Shown here: positions 1 to 7,299 of the stretch, one piece after another
How the letters are laid out: the number at the start of each line of letters is the position of its first letter
Position numbering within the stretch: position 1 is the stretch's first letter
The notes under the pieces: model-generated
What the model saw: only the letters and a program-made list of their open reading frames with translations
Database searches by the model: none
Told to the model about the DNA's origin: nothing
Origin: JBGCDD01 sp045105075
GTDB taxonomy: Bacteria > Pseudomonadota > Alphaproteobacteria > Rhodobacterales > Rhodobacteraceae
Direction: 5' to 3'
DNA length: 12,833 nt
Assembly: GCA_045105075.1 (NCBI GenBank)
Contig: JBGCDD010000150.1
Span: forward strand, 1 to 12,833
Position numbers and translations under genes: made by a program

Positions 1-350
1 TCGGCCCGGGCGGTGTCGCGAAACGCGGCAATCTCGTCCTGCGTGGCGAAACATTTATAGGCCTTGCCAGCGGCGAGCAGGTGATGCGCGACTTCGGCGT
101 GGCGCCCGGCGTTGTCAAACTGGCTGACGATGTCGCCGTCATGATCCAGCCCCAGCCACGCCATGCCTTGCAGGATCGCCGCCGTCGCTTCGGGGGTCGA
201 TCGGGCGCGGTCTGTGTCTTCGATCCGCAACAGGAACTGGCCGCCCCGCGCGCGCGCGAAAAGCCAGTTGAACAGCGCTGTTCGGGCGCCGCCAATGTGC
301 AGAAAACCAGTGGGAGAGGGCGCAAAACGGGTGACAACAGGCTCGGACAT
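1..350 (-). CDS. gltX: Glutamyl-tRNA synthetase, N-terminal part (cut by window edge)
   Basis: Charges tRNA-Glu with glutamate in the cytoplasm, using ATP. Only the first 116 codons are present; the frame stays open to base 1, so the rest lies outside the window. The protein begins MSEPVVTRFAPSPTGFLHIG. It shows the class I synthetase nucleotide-binding signature with the HIGH-type motif (HIGG, residues 18-21), then ARTALFNWLFAR and LRIEDTDRARS, all typical of the GluRS catalytic Rossmann fold. The ATG at 350 sits just before the conserved TRFAPSPTG segment, where family members normally start; a purine-rich AAAAGG lies rather far (about 12-15 bases) upstream. The gene is divergent from comEC with a 78-base spacer. 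The discriminating GluRS is the most likely identity; a GluQ-like paralogue is less likely but cannot be excluded without the C-terminus. Confidence 0.93.
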   Translation of the reverse strand, partial: MSEPVVTRFAPSPTGFLHIGGARTALFNWLFARARGGQFLLRIEDTDRARSTPEATAAILQGMAWLGLDHDGDIVSQFDNAGRHAEVAHHLLAAGKAYKCFATQDEIAAFRDTARA

Positions 351-428
351 ACGGGCGAATTTACCTTTTGGTAAGGGGCGTGGGATAGCGTCGTCATTCT
401 CTAGCGAGCCGGAGGGCAGGGGGCAAGT
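351..428. promoter_or_regulatory. gltX/comEC divergent spacer with a small palindrome
   Basis: This 78-base region must hold the start signals of gltX (minus) and comEC (plus). It contains a perfect inverted repeat, TTACC-TTTT-GGTAA, at 361-374, 11 bases upstream of the gltX ATG. On the plus strand, GGAG at 411-414 and the following G-rich run are the probable Shine-Dalgarno of comEC. I could not place a convincing -35/-10 pair in either direction. That the palindrome is a protein site or a 5'-UTR hairpin is only inference. Confidence 0.3.
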
Positions 429-2456
429 ATGCGTGCCGTGGGTTGGGTCGATGACATGGTGTTGGCGCAACGCGGGCACCTGTTTCCATGGGTGCCGATT
501 TGCCTGGCGCTGGGGATTGGGATTTACTTTCAAATGCTGCGCGAACCGGGGCTTCAGCTATATGGCGGGCTGGGCGCCGGGATCATTTGTGTGGCGCTGC
601 TGGCGTGGCGCTGGCCGGGCGGATGGGCCGCGTTGGGCTGGGCTTTGGCGATGGTGGCAGTGGGGTTTTGCCTTGCTGGGGGGCGCGCCAATTCGGTGGG
701 CGATCCGGTGCTCAGCTGGCGCTATAACGGCGCGGTTGAGGGGCGCATTGTCGGGCTTGATCGCTCGGCTTCGGATGCAGTGCGGGTGACGCTGGATCAG
801 GTGCAGCTGGAACGCGTCGGTCCGGCAAAACGCCCTGGTCGTGTGCGCATTTCGCTGCATGGGCCGCCGGCGGATCTGCGCCCGGGCCAGCACATCATGA
901 CCACCGCGCATCTGTCGCCGCTGCAGGGTCCAACCGAACCGGGGGGCTTTGATTTTCGCCGCCACGCGTGGTTTCAGGGGATTGGTGCGGTGGGCTACAC
1001 ACGGGGGCCGGTTTTGACGGTTGCGCCACCGGACCTGCATGAAGGGCTGCGCATCTTTGCCATCCGCATGGCGATGTCGGCCCATATTCGCGACGCACTT
1101 GGGGGCGATATCGGCGGGTTTGCAGCCGCTGTGACCACCGGTGATCGCAGCGGCATTTCTCAAACCGCGCTGGGTGATTTGCGAGCGTCCAACCTGGCGC
1201 ATCTGCTGGCGATTTCGGGGCTTCACATGGGGCTGTTGGCGGGCTTTGTCTTTGCCAGCCTGCGCGTTGCCCTGTCATTGTGGCCTGCCTTTGCATTGCG
1301 ATACCCGGTCAAGAAACTGGCCGCTTTGGGCGCTTTGATGGCGGCCACTGTTTACCTTGGTTTGTCTGGTGGCAATGTCGCGACCGAGCGCGCCTTTGTG
1401 ATGGCGGCTGTGCTGCTGATTGCAGTGTTGCTGAACCGGCGCGCCTTTAGCCTACGGGCGGTCGCAATTGCCGCGCTGGTGGTGCTGAGTTTGCGCCCCG
1501 AGGCGCTGATGGGCCCGGGGTTTCAGATGTCATTTGCCGCGACAACGGCGCTGGTGGCGGTGTTTGGCTGGGTGCGCGACGCCGATTTGCCGCGTGCGCC
1601 GGGGTGGGCCAAGCCGGTCATCGGCGTGCTGATGTCTTCGGCGATTGCGGGTTTGGCCACGGCGCCGGTGGGGGCGGCGCATTTCAACACGGTGTCCCAC
1701 TATGGGCTGATCGCGAATTTGGTGTCGGTGCCGTTGATGGGCGTTCTGGTGATCCCGGCGGCGGTTGTGGCGCTTTTGTTGGCGCCGTTTGGATTGGAAA
1801 GCATCGGGTTGTGGGCGATGGGTTTGGGCTTGCGCTGGATCTTGTGGGTGGCCGAAACCGTCGCAGGCTGGGACGGCGCGCAAAGCCACGTGATGGCGCC
1901 CGGCGCCGCTGTTTTGCCCATGCTGGCGCTCGGGGCGCTTTGGGTGATGTTGTGGCAGGGACGCGCGCGGTGGGCCGGGCTGGCGCCTGCTGTCTTGGCG
2001 TTTGGGCTATGGGCCGGGGGCGAGCGTCCGCAGGTGTTGGTGGCGGATACGGGCGGGCTGGTTGGCGTGATGACCGCCGAGGGGCGCGCGATGTCCAAAC
2101 CCAAAGGGGCCGGATTTATCGCGCGCAACTGGCTGGAAAATGATGGCGATGCAGGCGTGCAAAGCGAGGCCGCCACCCGGTGGCCCGGTCCGCCCGGCAA
2201 GGTGCAGATGTTTGACCTCGGGACGGCCCAAATCGTGCATGTGATCGGCAAACGCGCTGCTGCGGGGTTCGAAAAGTGCTATGAAAACCAGATTGTGATC
2301 GTGTCGGTGCCGCTTGCGCTGACGGGACCGTGCACCATTTACGACCCTGAACGCCTGCGCCAGACCGGCAGTCTGGCGATTGTGGATGGTACCGTGACCA
2401 CTGCGCGCGCCCTTTCAGGCGCGCGGCTTTGGAACACCAGGGCGGCGCGTCAGTAA
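429..2456 (+). CDS. comEC: ComEC/Rec2-family DNA-uptake membrane channel
   Basis: Inner-membrane channel thought to pass single-stranded DNA into the cytoplasm during natural transformation. The 675-residue protein shows three N-terminal membrane segments (about 20-34, 43-61, 66-84). A soluble DUF4131-like region follows (about 95-205, with GGFDFRRHAWFQGIGAVGY at 172-190). The Competence domain follows, carrying the family signature LLAISGLHMG (259-268), a GPGFQMSFAAT block (362-371) and VSVPLMG (432-438) within many hydrophobic helices. The C-terminal part (about 533-675) is where many ComECs carry a metallo-beta-lactamase-fold nuclease. Here I see no HxHxDH zinc motif, only the degenerate form with GGLVGV and NWLENDGD that I associate with alphaproteobacterial members. 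The start at 429 has a G-rich Shine-Dalgarno; the ATG at codon 10 is an alternative. The stop overlaps the lexA stop region by 7 bases, tail to tail. Whether this organism is naturally competent cannot be told from here. Confidence 0.93.
   Translation: MRAVGWVDDMVLAQRGHLFPWVPICLALGIGIYFQMLREPGLQLYGGLGAGIICVALLAWRWPGGWAALGWALAMVAVGFCLAGGRANSVGDPVLSWRYNGAVEGRIVGLDRSASDAVRVTLDQVQLERVGPAKRPGRVRISLHGPPADLRPGQHIMTTAHLSPLQGPTEPGGFDFRRHAWFQGIGAVGYTRGPVLTVAPPDLHEGLRIFAIRMAMSAHIRDALGGDIGGFAAAVTTGDRSGISQTALGDLRASNLAHLLAISGLHMGLLAGFVFASLRVALSLWPAFALRYPVKKLAALGALMAATVYLGLSGGNVATERAFVMAAVLLIAVLLNRRAFSLRAVAIAALVVLSLRPEALMGPGFQMSFAATTALVAVFGWVRDADLPRAPGWAKPVIGVLMSSAIAGLATAPVGAAHFNTVSHYGLIANLVSVPLMGVLVIPAAVVALLLAPFGLESIGLWAMGLGLRWILWVAETVAGWDGAQSHVMAPGAAVLPMLALGALWVMLWQGRARWAGLAPAVLAFGLWAGGERPQVLVADTGGLVGVMTAEGRAMSKPKGAGFIARNWLENDGDAGVQSEAATRWPGPPGKVQMFDLGTAQIVHVIGKRAAAGFEKCYENQIVIVSVPLALTGPCTIYDPERLRQTGSLAIVDGTVTTARALSGARLWNTRAARQ
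2404..2425 (+). repeat. GC-rich hairpin in the 3' end of comEC
   Basis: CGCGCGCC at 2404-2411 and GGCGCGCG at 2418-2425 form a perfect 8-base-pair stem around a 6-base loop. On the plus strand it is followed by GCTTTGG, which is not a real T-tract. It lies inside the comEC coding sequence, about 30 bases before the stop, and just beyond the lexA stop on the other strand. It could slow transcripts at this convergent junction, which has no intergenic terminator, but it may also be chance in GC-rich coding DNA. Confidence 0.35.
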
Positions 2457-3139
2457 GTGCGGATCAGACCGACCAGTTTGCCCTGCACTTTGACTTTGTC
2501 TTCCGGGAAAATCCGCGTTTCATAAGCCGGATTGGCGGCTTCAAGCGCGATCGCGGTGCCTTTGCGGTAAAACCGTTTCAGCGTTGCCTCGTGATCTTCC
2601 ACCAAAGCCACGACGATGTCGCCATCATCTGCGGCCGAGGTTTCGCGGATCACCACAACGTCGCCGTCGTTGATGCCCGCATCGATCATCGAATCGCCTT
2701 TGACTTCAAGAGCATAGTGTTCGCCCGACGAGGACAGCATCCCGCCGGGAACCGCCACTTGCTGAGTGACATGGCTGATTGCTTCAATCGGCACACCCGC
2801 CGCGATCTCACCCATCAACGGCACCTCGACCGCCGAAATCGTGACCGGTTCCGTGTTGGCCGGGCGGCGTCCCTCGGGTTTGTCACCCTCAATCACGCGG
2901 GGCTGGAAACCGCCGCCTGCCATACTGTCGGGCAGTCGCACCACTTCGATGGCCCGTGCGCGATGGGCGAGGCGGCGAATAAAGCCGCGCTCTTCCAGAG
3001 CGGTGATCAGGCGGTGAATGCCCGATTTTGAGCGCAGATCCAGCGCCACCTTCATTTCGTCGAAACTTGGCGGCACTCCATCGCGCTGCACCCGTTTGTG
3101 AATAAATTCCAGCAAATCCAGTTGCTTCTTGGTCAACAT
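2450..3139 (-). CDS. lexA: SOS repressor LexA
   Basis: Transcriptional repressor of the DNA-damage response; RecA-stimulated self-cleavage inactivates it. With the start at 3139 the protein has 229 residues and begins MLTKKQLDLLEFI, as LexA proteins usually do. The winged-helix DNA-binding domain is at about 1-65, with the recognition-helix region SKSGIHRLITALEERGFI (37-54). The peptidase domain follows: scissile Ala-Gly at 114-115 (EIAAGVPIE), catalytic Ser150 (GDSM) and Lys188 (ATLKRF). An upstream ATG at 3169 in the same frame is rejected because it would lie at or before the predicted transcription start. The ATG at 3139 has GAGGG (3147-3151) 7 bases upstream. The gene lies 102 bases downstream of moeA on the same strand but has its own promoter and SOS box. 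Its 3' end overlaps comEC, which converges on it. Confidence 0.96.
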   Translation of the reverse strand: MLTKKQLDLLEFIHKRVQRDGVPPSFDEMKVALDLRSKSGIHRLITALEERGFIRRLAHRARAIEVVRLPDSMAGGGFQPRVIEGDKPEGRRPANTEPVTISAVEVPLMGEIAAGVPIEAISHVTQQVAVPGGMLSSSGEHYALEVKGDSMIDAGINDGDVVVIRETSAADDGDIVVALVEDHEATLKRFYRKGTAIALEAANPAYETRIFPEDKVKVQGKLVGLIRTY

Positions 3140-3146
3140 TGCTCGG

Positions 3147-3151
3147 CCCTC
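3147..3151 (-). promoter_or_regulatory. Ribosome binding site that fixes the lexA start
   Basis: GAGGG on the minus strand lies 7 bases before the ATG at 3139. Together with the promoter placed at 3172-3200, it favours this start over the in-frame ATG at 3169. Confidence 0.6.
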
Positions 3152-3171
3152 ACGCCTGTTGGTTTGCATTT

Positions 3172-3186
3172 GTTCTAGGCTTGTTC
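3172..3186 (-). promoter_or_regulatory. LexA operator (alphaproteobacterial SOS box)
   Basis: The plus strand reads GTTCTAGGCTTGTTC, an exact match to the direct-repeat GTTC-N7-GTTC SOS box known for alphaproteobacterial LexA (GAAC-N7-GAAC on the lexA strand). It lies 33 bases upstream of the lexA start codon. Its first half-site overlaps the predicted -10 hexamer, so bound LexA would block RNA polymerase. The expected consequence is negative autoregulation of lexA. Confidence 0.88.
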
Positions 3187-3200
3187 ATGTTTTGTGTCAA
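3172..3200 (-). promoter_or_regulatory. lexA promoter
   Basis: On the minus strand a perfect -35, TTGACA (3200-3195), is followed after exactly 17 bases by TAGAAC (3177-3172) as -10. Transcription would begin near 3165, leaving a leader of about 25 bases before the lexA ATG. The -10 contains one GAAC half-site of the SOS box. Confidence 0.75.
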
Positions 3201-3241
3201 CATTTATGAACAAAACCAGATCAAAGCGCTGGCAATGGGGG

Positions 3242-4414
3242 TTAAAGCGGCAAAAACTGCACTTGCGCGCCGGCAGGTTGCGCCGGATCACGCGGCGGAC
3301 GCACGATCAGCGCGTTGGCCTGCGCCAGAACGCTCAGCAAGGCACTGTCCTGATTGTCAAAAGCGCGCACGGTTTGGGCGTCGATGACCGCGCGCATATA
3401 ATGTTCCCGCGGCCCGTTGGCCCCCAGATCTGCCCCCAGCGTTGCTGTCTGCAAGGCCGGAATGTCAGTGCCAAGCCCCAGCATCGCGCGCACCATCGGG
3501 GCCACAAACAAATGCCCGCACACCATCGCCGAGACCGGATTGCCGGGCAGTCCGATCATCGCCATATCGCCCATACGCCCCGCCATCAGTGGCTTTCCGG
3601 GGCGCATCGCGATCTTGTAGAACGCGCGTTCCATGCCAAGGTTTTGCGCCACAGCACCAACCAAATCGTGATCGCCCACCGACGCACCGCCCACAGTCAC
3701 CACCAGATCGGCGCCCTTTGCCAGCTCAAACGCCATGCTCAGCGATTGCTCGGTGTCGCGCGCGATGGGCAGCAGCCGGGTCTTCGCACCCAGGGCATCG
3801 AGCATTGCCTTGAGCCCAAACGTATTGGACGCGATGATCTGGTCGGGGCCGGGCTGCTCACCGGGCATCACCAGTTCGTCGCCCGTCGAGATCAGCGCGA
3901 CCACCGGTTTGCGCGTCACCGGCACATCGGCAATGTTCATCGAGGCCAGCAGCGCGATGTCCTGGGCGCCCAGACGGCGTGGCGCGGTGATCGGCGTGCC
4001 TTGGGTGAAATCGCCGCCTTTCGGGCGGATGTTGGTTTTTGGTCCTTGTGCGTCTGTCAGCGTTATCACATCTGAGCTTCGGTTTGTATCTTCTTGAATA
4101 ACAACGAAATCAGCGCCGTCTGGAATCGGTGCGCCGGTGAAAATGCGCACCGTTTGACCGGGGCCGACCACACCGTCAAACCGGTGCCCTGCGGCGGCCT
4201 CTCCGATCACTTTGAACTGTGCGTGCTGATCCGCCTCGATCTGTTTGAGCGCATAGCCATCCATCGAACTGGCATCAAAGGGGGGCTGGGTGCGGGTTGC
4301 GTGGACCGTTTCACCCAACACCCGCCCGGCGGCTTCGATCAGCGGCACATGCTCAACCGGAAGCGGTGAAACAAGGTCAAAAAGCAGCGCGCGGGCGGCG
4401 TCAACAGTGATCAT
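3242..4414 (-). CDS. moeA: Molybdopterin molybdenumtransferase MoeA
   Basis: Inserts molybdate into adenylated molybdopterin (made by MogA/MoaB-type proteins) to complete the molybdenum cofactor in the cytoplasm. The 390-residue length is close to the roughly 400 of the family. Visible motifs in order: PPFDASSMDGYA (44-55), TGAPIPDGAD (93-102), the MoCF-like core with STGDEL (176-181) and GGASVGDHD (242-250), RPGKP (271-275) and GLPGNPVS (288-295). The smaller C-terminal beta domain occupies about 325-390. The ATG at 4414 overlaps the moaC stop by 4 bases, so translation is probably coupled. It is the last gene of the run trpG-trpD-trpC-moaC-moeA before the separate lexA promoter. I see no clear terminator between it and lexA, so read-through into lexA is possible. 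Confidence 0.95.
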   Translation of the reverse strand: MITVDAARALLFDLVSPLPVEHVPLIEAAGRVLGETVHATRTQPPFDASSMDGYALKQIEADQHAQFKVIGEAAAGHRFDGVVGPGQTVRIFTGAPIPDGADFVVIQEDTNRSSDVITLTDAQGPKTNIRPKGGDFTQGTPITAPRRLGAQDIALLASMNIADVPVTRKPVVALISTGDELVMPGEQPGPDQIIASNTFGLKAMLDALGAKTRLLPIARDTEQSLSMAFELAKGADLVVTVGGASVGDHDLVGAVAQNLGMERAFYKIAMRPGKPLMAGRMGDMAMIGLPGNPVSAMVCGHLFVAPMVRAMLGLGTDIPALQTATLGADLGANGPREHYMRAVIDAQTVRAFDNQDSALLSVLAQANALIVRPPRDPAQPAGAQVQFLPL

Positions 4415-4884
4415 GTCGCCTCGTAACGCCCTGATTTCCCACCATCTTTGAGCAAGACCCGGATGGCGCCGATCTCCATGCTTTTGTCGACGGCTTTGAT
4501 CATGTCATAGACCGTCAGGGCCGCAACCGACACCGCAGTGAGCGCCTCCATTTCGACCCCGGTTTGGCCTGTGGTCTTGACCGTTGCCTCGATCTGAACG
4601 CCGGGCAGGTCTGGATCCAGCACTAGATCAACCGCCACTTTGGACACGGGCAGTGGATGACAAAGCGGGATCAAATCGGGGGTTTTTTTGGCGCCCATGA
4701 TCCCGGCCAGCCGCAGTACGCCAAGAAGATCGCCCTTTTTGGCGCGATCTTCGGAAATGATATCAAAGGTTTGGGGCGCCATCTTAATGTGTCCGCCAGC
4801 GGTGGCCACACGCGATGTGATGGCTTTTTCGGACACGTCCACCATATGGGCGTCGCCCTTGGCATCAAAATGCGTCAGCATCAC
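4411..4884 (-). CDS. moaC: Cyclic pyranopterin monophosphate synthase MoaC
   Basis: Converts the 3',8-cyclo-GTP made by MoaA to cyclic pyranopterin monophosphate, the first stable intermediate of molybdenum-cofactor synthesis. The 157-residue length fits the family. Visible conserved blocks: KKGD (49-52), LIPLCHPL (71-78), GVEMEALTAVS (109-119), DMIKAVDK (127-134, with Asp127 and Lys130 matching the known active-site pair) and KDGGKSG (146-152). Two starts are possible. GTG at 4884 overlaps the trpC stop as GTGA, the same 4-base geometry as the other junctions. ATG at 4881, one codon later, overlaps it by one base as TGATG. I use the GTG because it gives the usual spacing to the THFDAKGDAHMVDVS block, but this is a weak preference. 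moaA is not in the window. Confidence 0.94.
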   Translation of the reverse strand: MMLTHFDAKGDAHMVDVSEKAITSRVATAGGHIKMAPQTFDIISEDRAKKGDLLGVLRLAGIMGAKKTPDLIPLCHPLPVSKVAVDLVLDPDLPGVQIEATVKTTGQTGVEMEALTAVSVAALTVYDMIKAVDKSMEIGAIRVLLKDGGKSGRYEAT

Positions 4885-5693
4885 ATGCCCCCGGCGGTCA
4901 GCGGGTTGGCCAGCAGCGCGCGGGTGGCAGCGGCCACATCGCCCTGGCGCATCAGACTTTCGCCGATCAGGAAACTGCGCACGCCATACATCGCCATGTC
5001 GGCCAGATCCTGTGATTGCGACAACCCACTTTCGCTGACCATGGTGCGATCGGCAGGCACGTGTTTTGACAGGCGCCGCGTGGTATCAAGCGAGGTCTCA
5101 AAGGTCTTGAGGTTGCGGTTGTTGATCCCGATCAACGGGCTTTGCAACCGGGTGGCGCGTTCCAATTCGCTTTGGTCGTGCACTTCGATGAGCACATCCA
5201 TGTCCCAGTGCAGCGCGGCGGCTTCGAGCTCTTGGGCTTGGTCATCGCTGAGCGAGGCCATGATCAACAGGATGCAATCGGCCCCCAGCGCGCGGGCTTC
5301 AGCGACTTGGTAGGTGTCATACATGAAATCTTTGCGCAGAACCGGCAATTCGCACGCCGCGCGCGCCGCACTCAGAAAGCTCTTTTCGCCTTGAAAACTG
5401 GGGGTGTCGGTCAGCACTGACAAACAGGTGGCACCGCCCTGTTCATAGGCGAGTGCCAGGGCAGGTGGATCAAAGTCATCGCGAATCAAGCCTTTGGACG
5501 GGCTGGCTTTTTTGATCTCGGCAATCAGGCCATAGCCTTCGCGTCCGGCCACTTGCAGGGCCTCGGCAAAGCGGCGCACGGGCGGGGCGGCATGGGCTTC
5601 GGCCTCGACCACGTCCAGCGGGCGTTCGGCCTTGTCGGCGGCGATTTCATCAAGCTTGTAGGCTTTGATTTTGTCCAGAATGGTGTCGCTCAT
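4881..5693 (-). CDS. trpC: Indole-3-glycerol phosphate synthase
   Basis: Closes the indole ring of tryptophan from carboxyphenylamino-deoxyribulose phosphate, releasing CO2 and water. The protein is a single-domain (beta-alpha)8 barrel of 270 residues, with no TrpF fusion. Catalytic and binding residues match the family: AEIKKASPSKG (58-68; Glu59 and a catalytic Lys), LRKDF (119-123; Lys121), LIEVHD (168-173; Glu170), GINNRNL (189-195; Asn191), VSESG (219-223; Glu221) and the phosphate-binding FLIGESLM (241-248). It overlaps trpD by 4 bases upstream (ATGA) and moaC downstream. trpF is not in the window, so that isomerase must be encoded elsewhere, as is usual in this bacterial group. Confidence 0.96.
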   Translation of the reverse strand: MSDTILDKIKAYKLDEIAADKAERPLDVVEAEAHAAPPVRRFAEALQVAGREGYGLIAEIKKASPSKGLIRDDFDPPALALAYEQGGATCLSVLTDTPSFQGEKSFLSAARAACELPVLRKDFMYDTYQVAEARALGADCILLIMASLSDDQAQELEAAALHWDMDVLIEVHDQSELERATRLQSPLIGINNRNLKTFETSLDTTRRLSKHVPADRTMVSESGLSQSQDLADMAMYGVRSFLIGESLMRQGDVAAATRALLANPLTAGGM

Positions 5694-6709
5694 GCGGCCT
5701 CCTGCGTGATGCGTGCGAGGGCGGTGATCTTGTCGCGCGCCGCCCCTGAATCGATGCTGATGCGCGCCATGTCGACGCCTGTTTTCAAATCCGGAGCGGC
5801 ATCGGCGACCACCAAAGCCGCAGCCGCGTTCAGCAACACCGCGTCGCGATAGGCCGAGGGCACGCCGTCAAGCAGCGCGCGAAAAGCGGCGGCGTTGTCG
5901 GCAGGATTGCCGCCCACAATGTCTTCAAACGGATGCACCGGCAGGCCGGCTTCTTCGGGGTGCAACTCGCGTTCGGTGATGGCATTATCTTCCAGTGCTG
6001 CGATCCAGCTGATGCCAGTGATTGTCAGCTCGTCGGTGCCGTCGCTGCCATGCACCAGCCAGGCCCGTTCAGAGCCCAGCTGCATCAGCGTTTGCGCCAT
6101 TGGCACGATCAGATCGCGCGAGAACGCGCCGGTGAGTTGGCGTTTGGCTCCGGCCGGGTTGGTCAGCGGGCCCAGAATGTTGAATATCGTGCGGGTGCCA
6201 AGCTCGGCGCGCACGGGACCCACATGCGCCATCGCCGGGTGATGCATCGGTGCCATCATGAAACCAATGCCGACCTCTTTTATTGCCTTTTCAACGGCTT
6301 GCGCACCGATCATCACCTTGATTCCCATCTCACCCAGGGCGTCGGCGGCGCCGGATTTGGAGGACAGGTTGCGGTTGCCATGTTTGGCCACAACCACGCC
6401 AGCCCCCGCCACCACAAAGGCGGTCGCAGTCGAGATGTTCAGCGTGCCTTTACCATCGCCACCCGTGCCAACGATGTCCATCGCTCCGGCGGGCGCGCGC
6501 ACGGCCTGACACTTTGCGCGCATCACTGCGGCGGCGGCGGCGTATTCATCCACAGTTTCGCCGCGTGTGCGCAGCGCCATCAACAGCCCGCCAATCTGGC
6601 TGGGTGTGGCCTCGCCGGCAAAGAGAATGCCAAACGCCTGTTCGGCCTCGGCACGGCTCAGGGCGCGGTCGGCGGCGGTCCCGATCAGGGTTTTCAGCGC
6701 GTCGCTCAT
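5690..6709 (-). CDS. trpD: Anthranilate phosphoribosyltransferase
   Basis: Transfers phosphoribose from PRPP to anthranilate, the second step of tryptophan synthesis. The 339-residue protein has the small helical N-terminal domain (about 1-75), then the PRPP-binding DIVGTGGDG (78-86), NISTA (91-95), KHGNR (109-113) and SSKSG (116-120). These are followed by the anthranilate-contacting MMAPMHHPAM (151-160), NILGPLTNPAG (177-187) and the metal-binding DGTDELT (223-229). All key residues seem to be present. The ATG at 6709 overlaps the trpG stop by 4 bases and its stop overlaps the trpC start by 4 bases, so the three are probably translated in a coupled manner. It is a stand-alone TrpD, not a TrpG-TrpD fusion as in enterobacteria. 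Confidence 0.96.
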   Translation of the reverse strand: MSDALKTLIGTAADRALSRAEAEQAFGILFAGEATPSQIGGLLMALRTRGETVDEYAAAAAVMRAKCQAVRAPAGAMDIVGTGGDGKGTLNISTATAFVVAGAGVVVAKHGNRNLSSKSGAADALGEMGIKVMIGAQAVEKAIKEVGIGFMMAPMHHPAMAHVGPVRAELGTRTIFNILGPLTNPAGAKRQLTGAFSRDLIVPMAQTLMQLGSERAWLVHGSDGTDELTITGISWIAALEDNAITERELHPEEAGLPVHPFEDIVGGNPADNAAAFRALLDGVPSAYRDAVLLNAAAALVVADAAPDLKTGVDMARISIDSGAARDKITALARITQEAA

Positions 6710-7287
6710 GCGTCTACTTTCATTGTCTTCAAAAAATTCCCCAACAAAGCATGACCATGTTCGGAGGCCAGTGATTCCGGGTGAAACTGGACACCGTGCA
6801 CCGGCAAATCACGGTGTTGCAGGCCCATAATAGTGCCGTCGTCCAGATGCGCAGTGATGCGCAAACAATCGGGCAGGGTGGCACGGTCAACCACCAGCGA
6901 GTGATAGCGCGTCGCCTTGAACGGCGTGGGCAGCCCGGCGAACAGGCCGCTTTCGGTGTGATGCACGTTGCCCATCTTGCCATGCACAATCTCGTGGCAG
7001 CGCACAACTTGACCGCCAAACGCCTGTCCAATGGTCTGATGACCCAGGCAAACCCCCAACACCGGAATGCCCGCTGCCGCCGCTGCAGCGGTTAATTCCA
7101 GGCAGATTCCTGCCTGATCCGGGTCGCAGGGACCGGGCGATAACACGATGCCCGAAGGCTTCAGCGCCATCGCATGATGCACATCCAACGCATCATTGCG
7201 CCGAATGGCAACTTCGGCGCCCAATTCCCCTAGATAATGAACCAGATTATAGGTAAAACTATCGTAGTTGTCGATCAGCAGCAGCAT
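6706..7287 (-). CDS. trpG: Anthranilate synthase glutamine amidotransferase subunit
   Basis: Supplies ammonia from glutamine to TrpE for anthranilate synthesis. The 193-residue class I amidotransferase begins MLLLIDNYDSFTYNL. It has the oxyanion-hole segment SPGPCDP (50-56), nucleophile Cys80 in GVCLGHQ, and the catalytic His169 and Glu171 in FHPES. The HGKMGNVHH stretch (102-110) is also typical. In some bacteria the same subunit serves p-aminobenzoate synthesis (PabA); location in front of trpD and trpC favours the tryptophan role, and dual use is possible. It is the first gene of the trpGDC-moaC-moeA run. No good Shine-Dalgarno precedes the ATG, and a short ORF ends 12 bases upstream, so initiation might be coupled to that ORF. 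Confidence 0.95.
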   Translation of the reverse strand: MLLLIDNYDSFTYNLVHYLGELGAEVAIRRNDALDVHHAMALKPSGIVLSPGPCDPDQAGICLELTAAAAAAGIPVLGVCLGHQTIGQAFGGQVVRCHEIVHGKMGNVHHTESGLFAGLPTPFKATRYHSLVVDRATLPDCLRITAHLDDGTIMGLQHRDLPVHGVQFHPESLASEHGHALLGNFLKTMKVDA

Positions 7288-7299
7288 GGTGGCATTCGG

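Noticed and set aside
3140..3169. Ten extra N-terminal codons for lexA from the ATG at 3169
   Set aside because: This ATG would lie before the predicted transcription start, has no good ribosome binding site, and LexA proteins typically begin with MLTxKQ.
3194..4075. 293-codon open frame on the plus strand
   Set aside because: It is antisense to moeA and starts inside the lexA promoter; composition is Arg/His/Gln-rich and no motif is seen.
5933..6754. 273-codon open frame on the plus strand
   Set aside because: It is antisense to trpD, whose motifs are complete; shadow frame.
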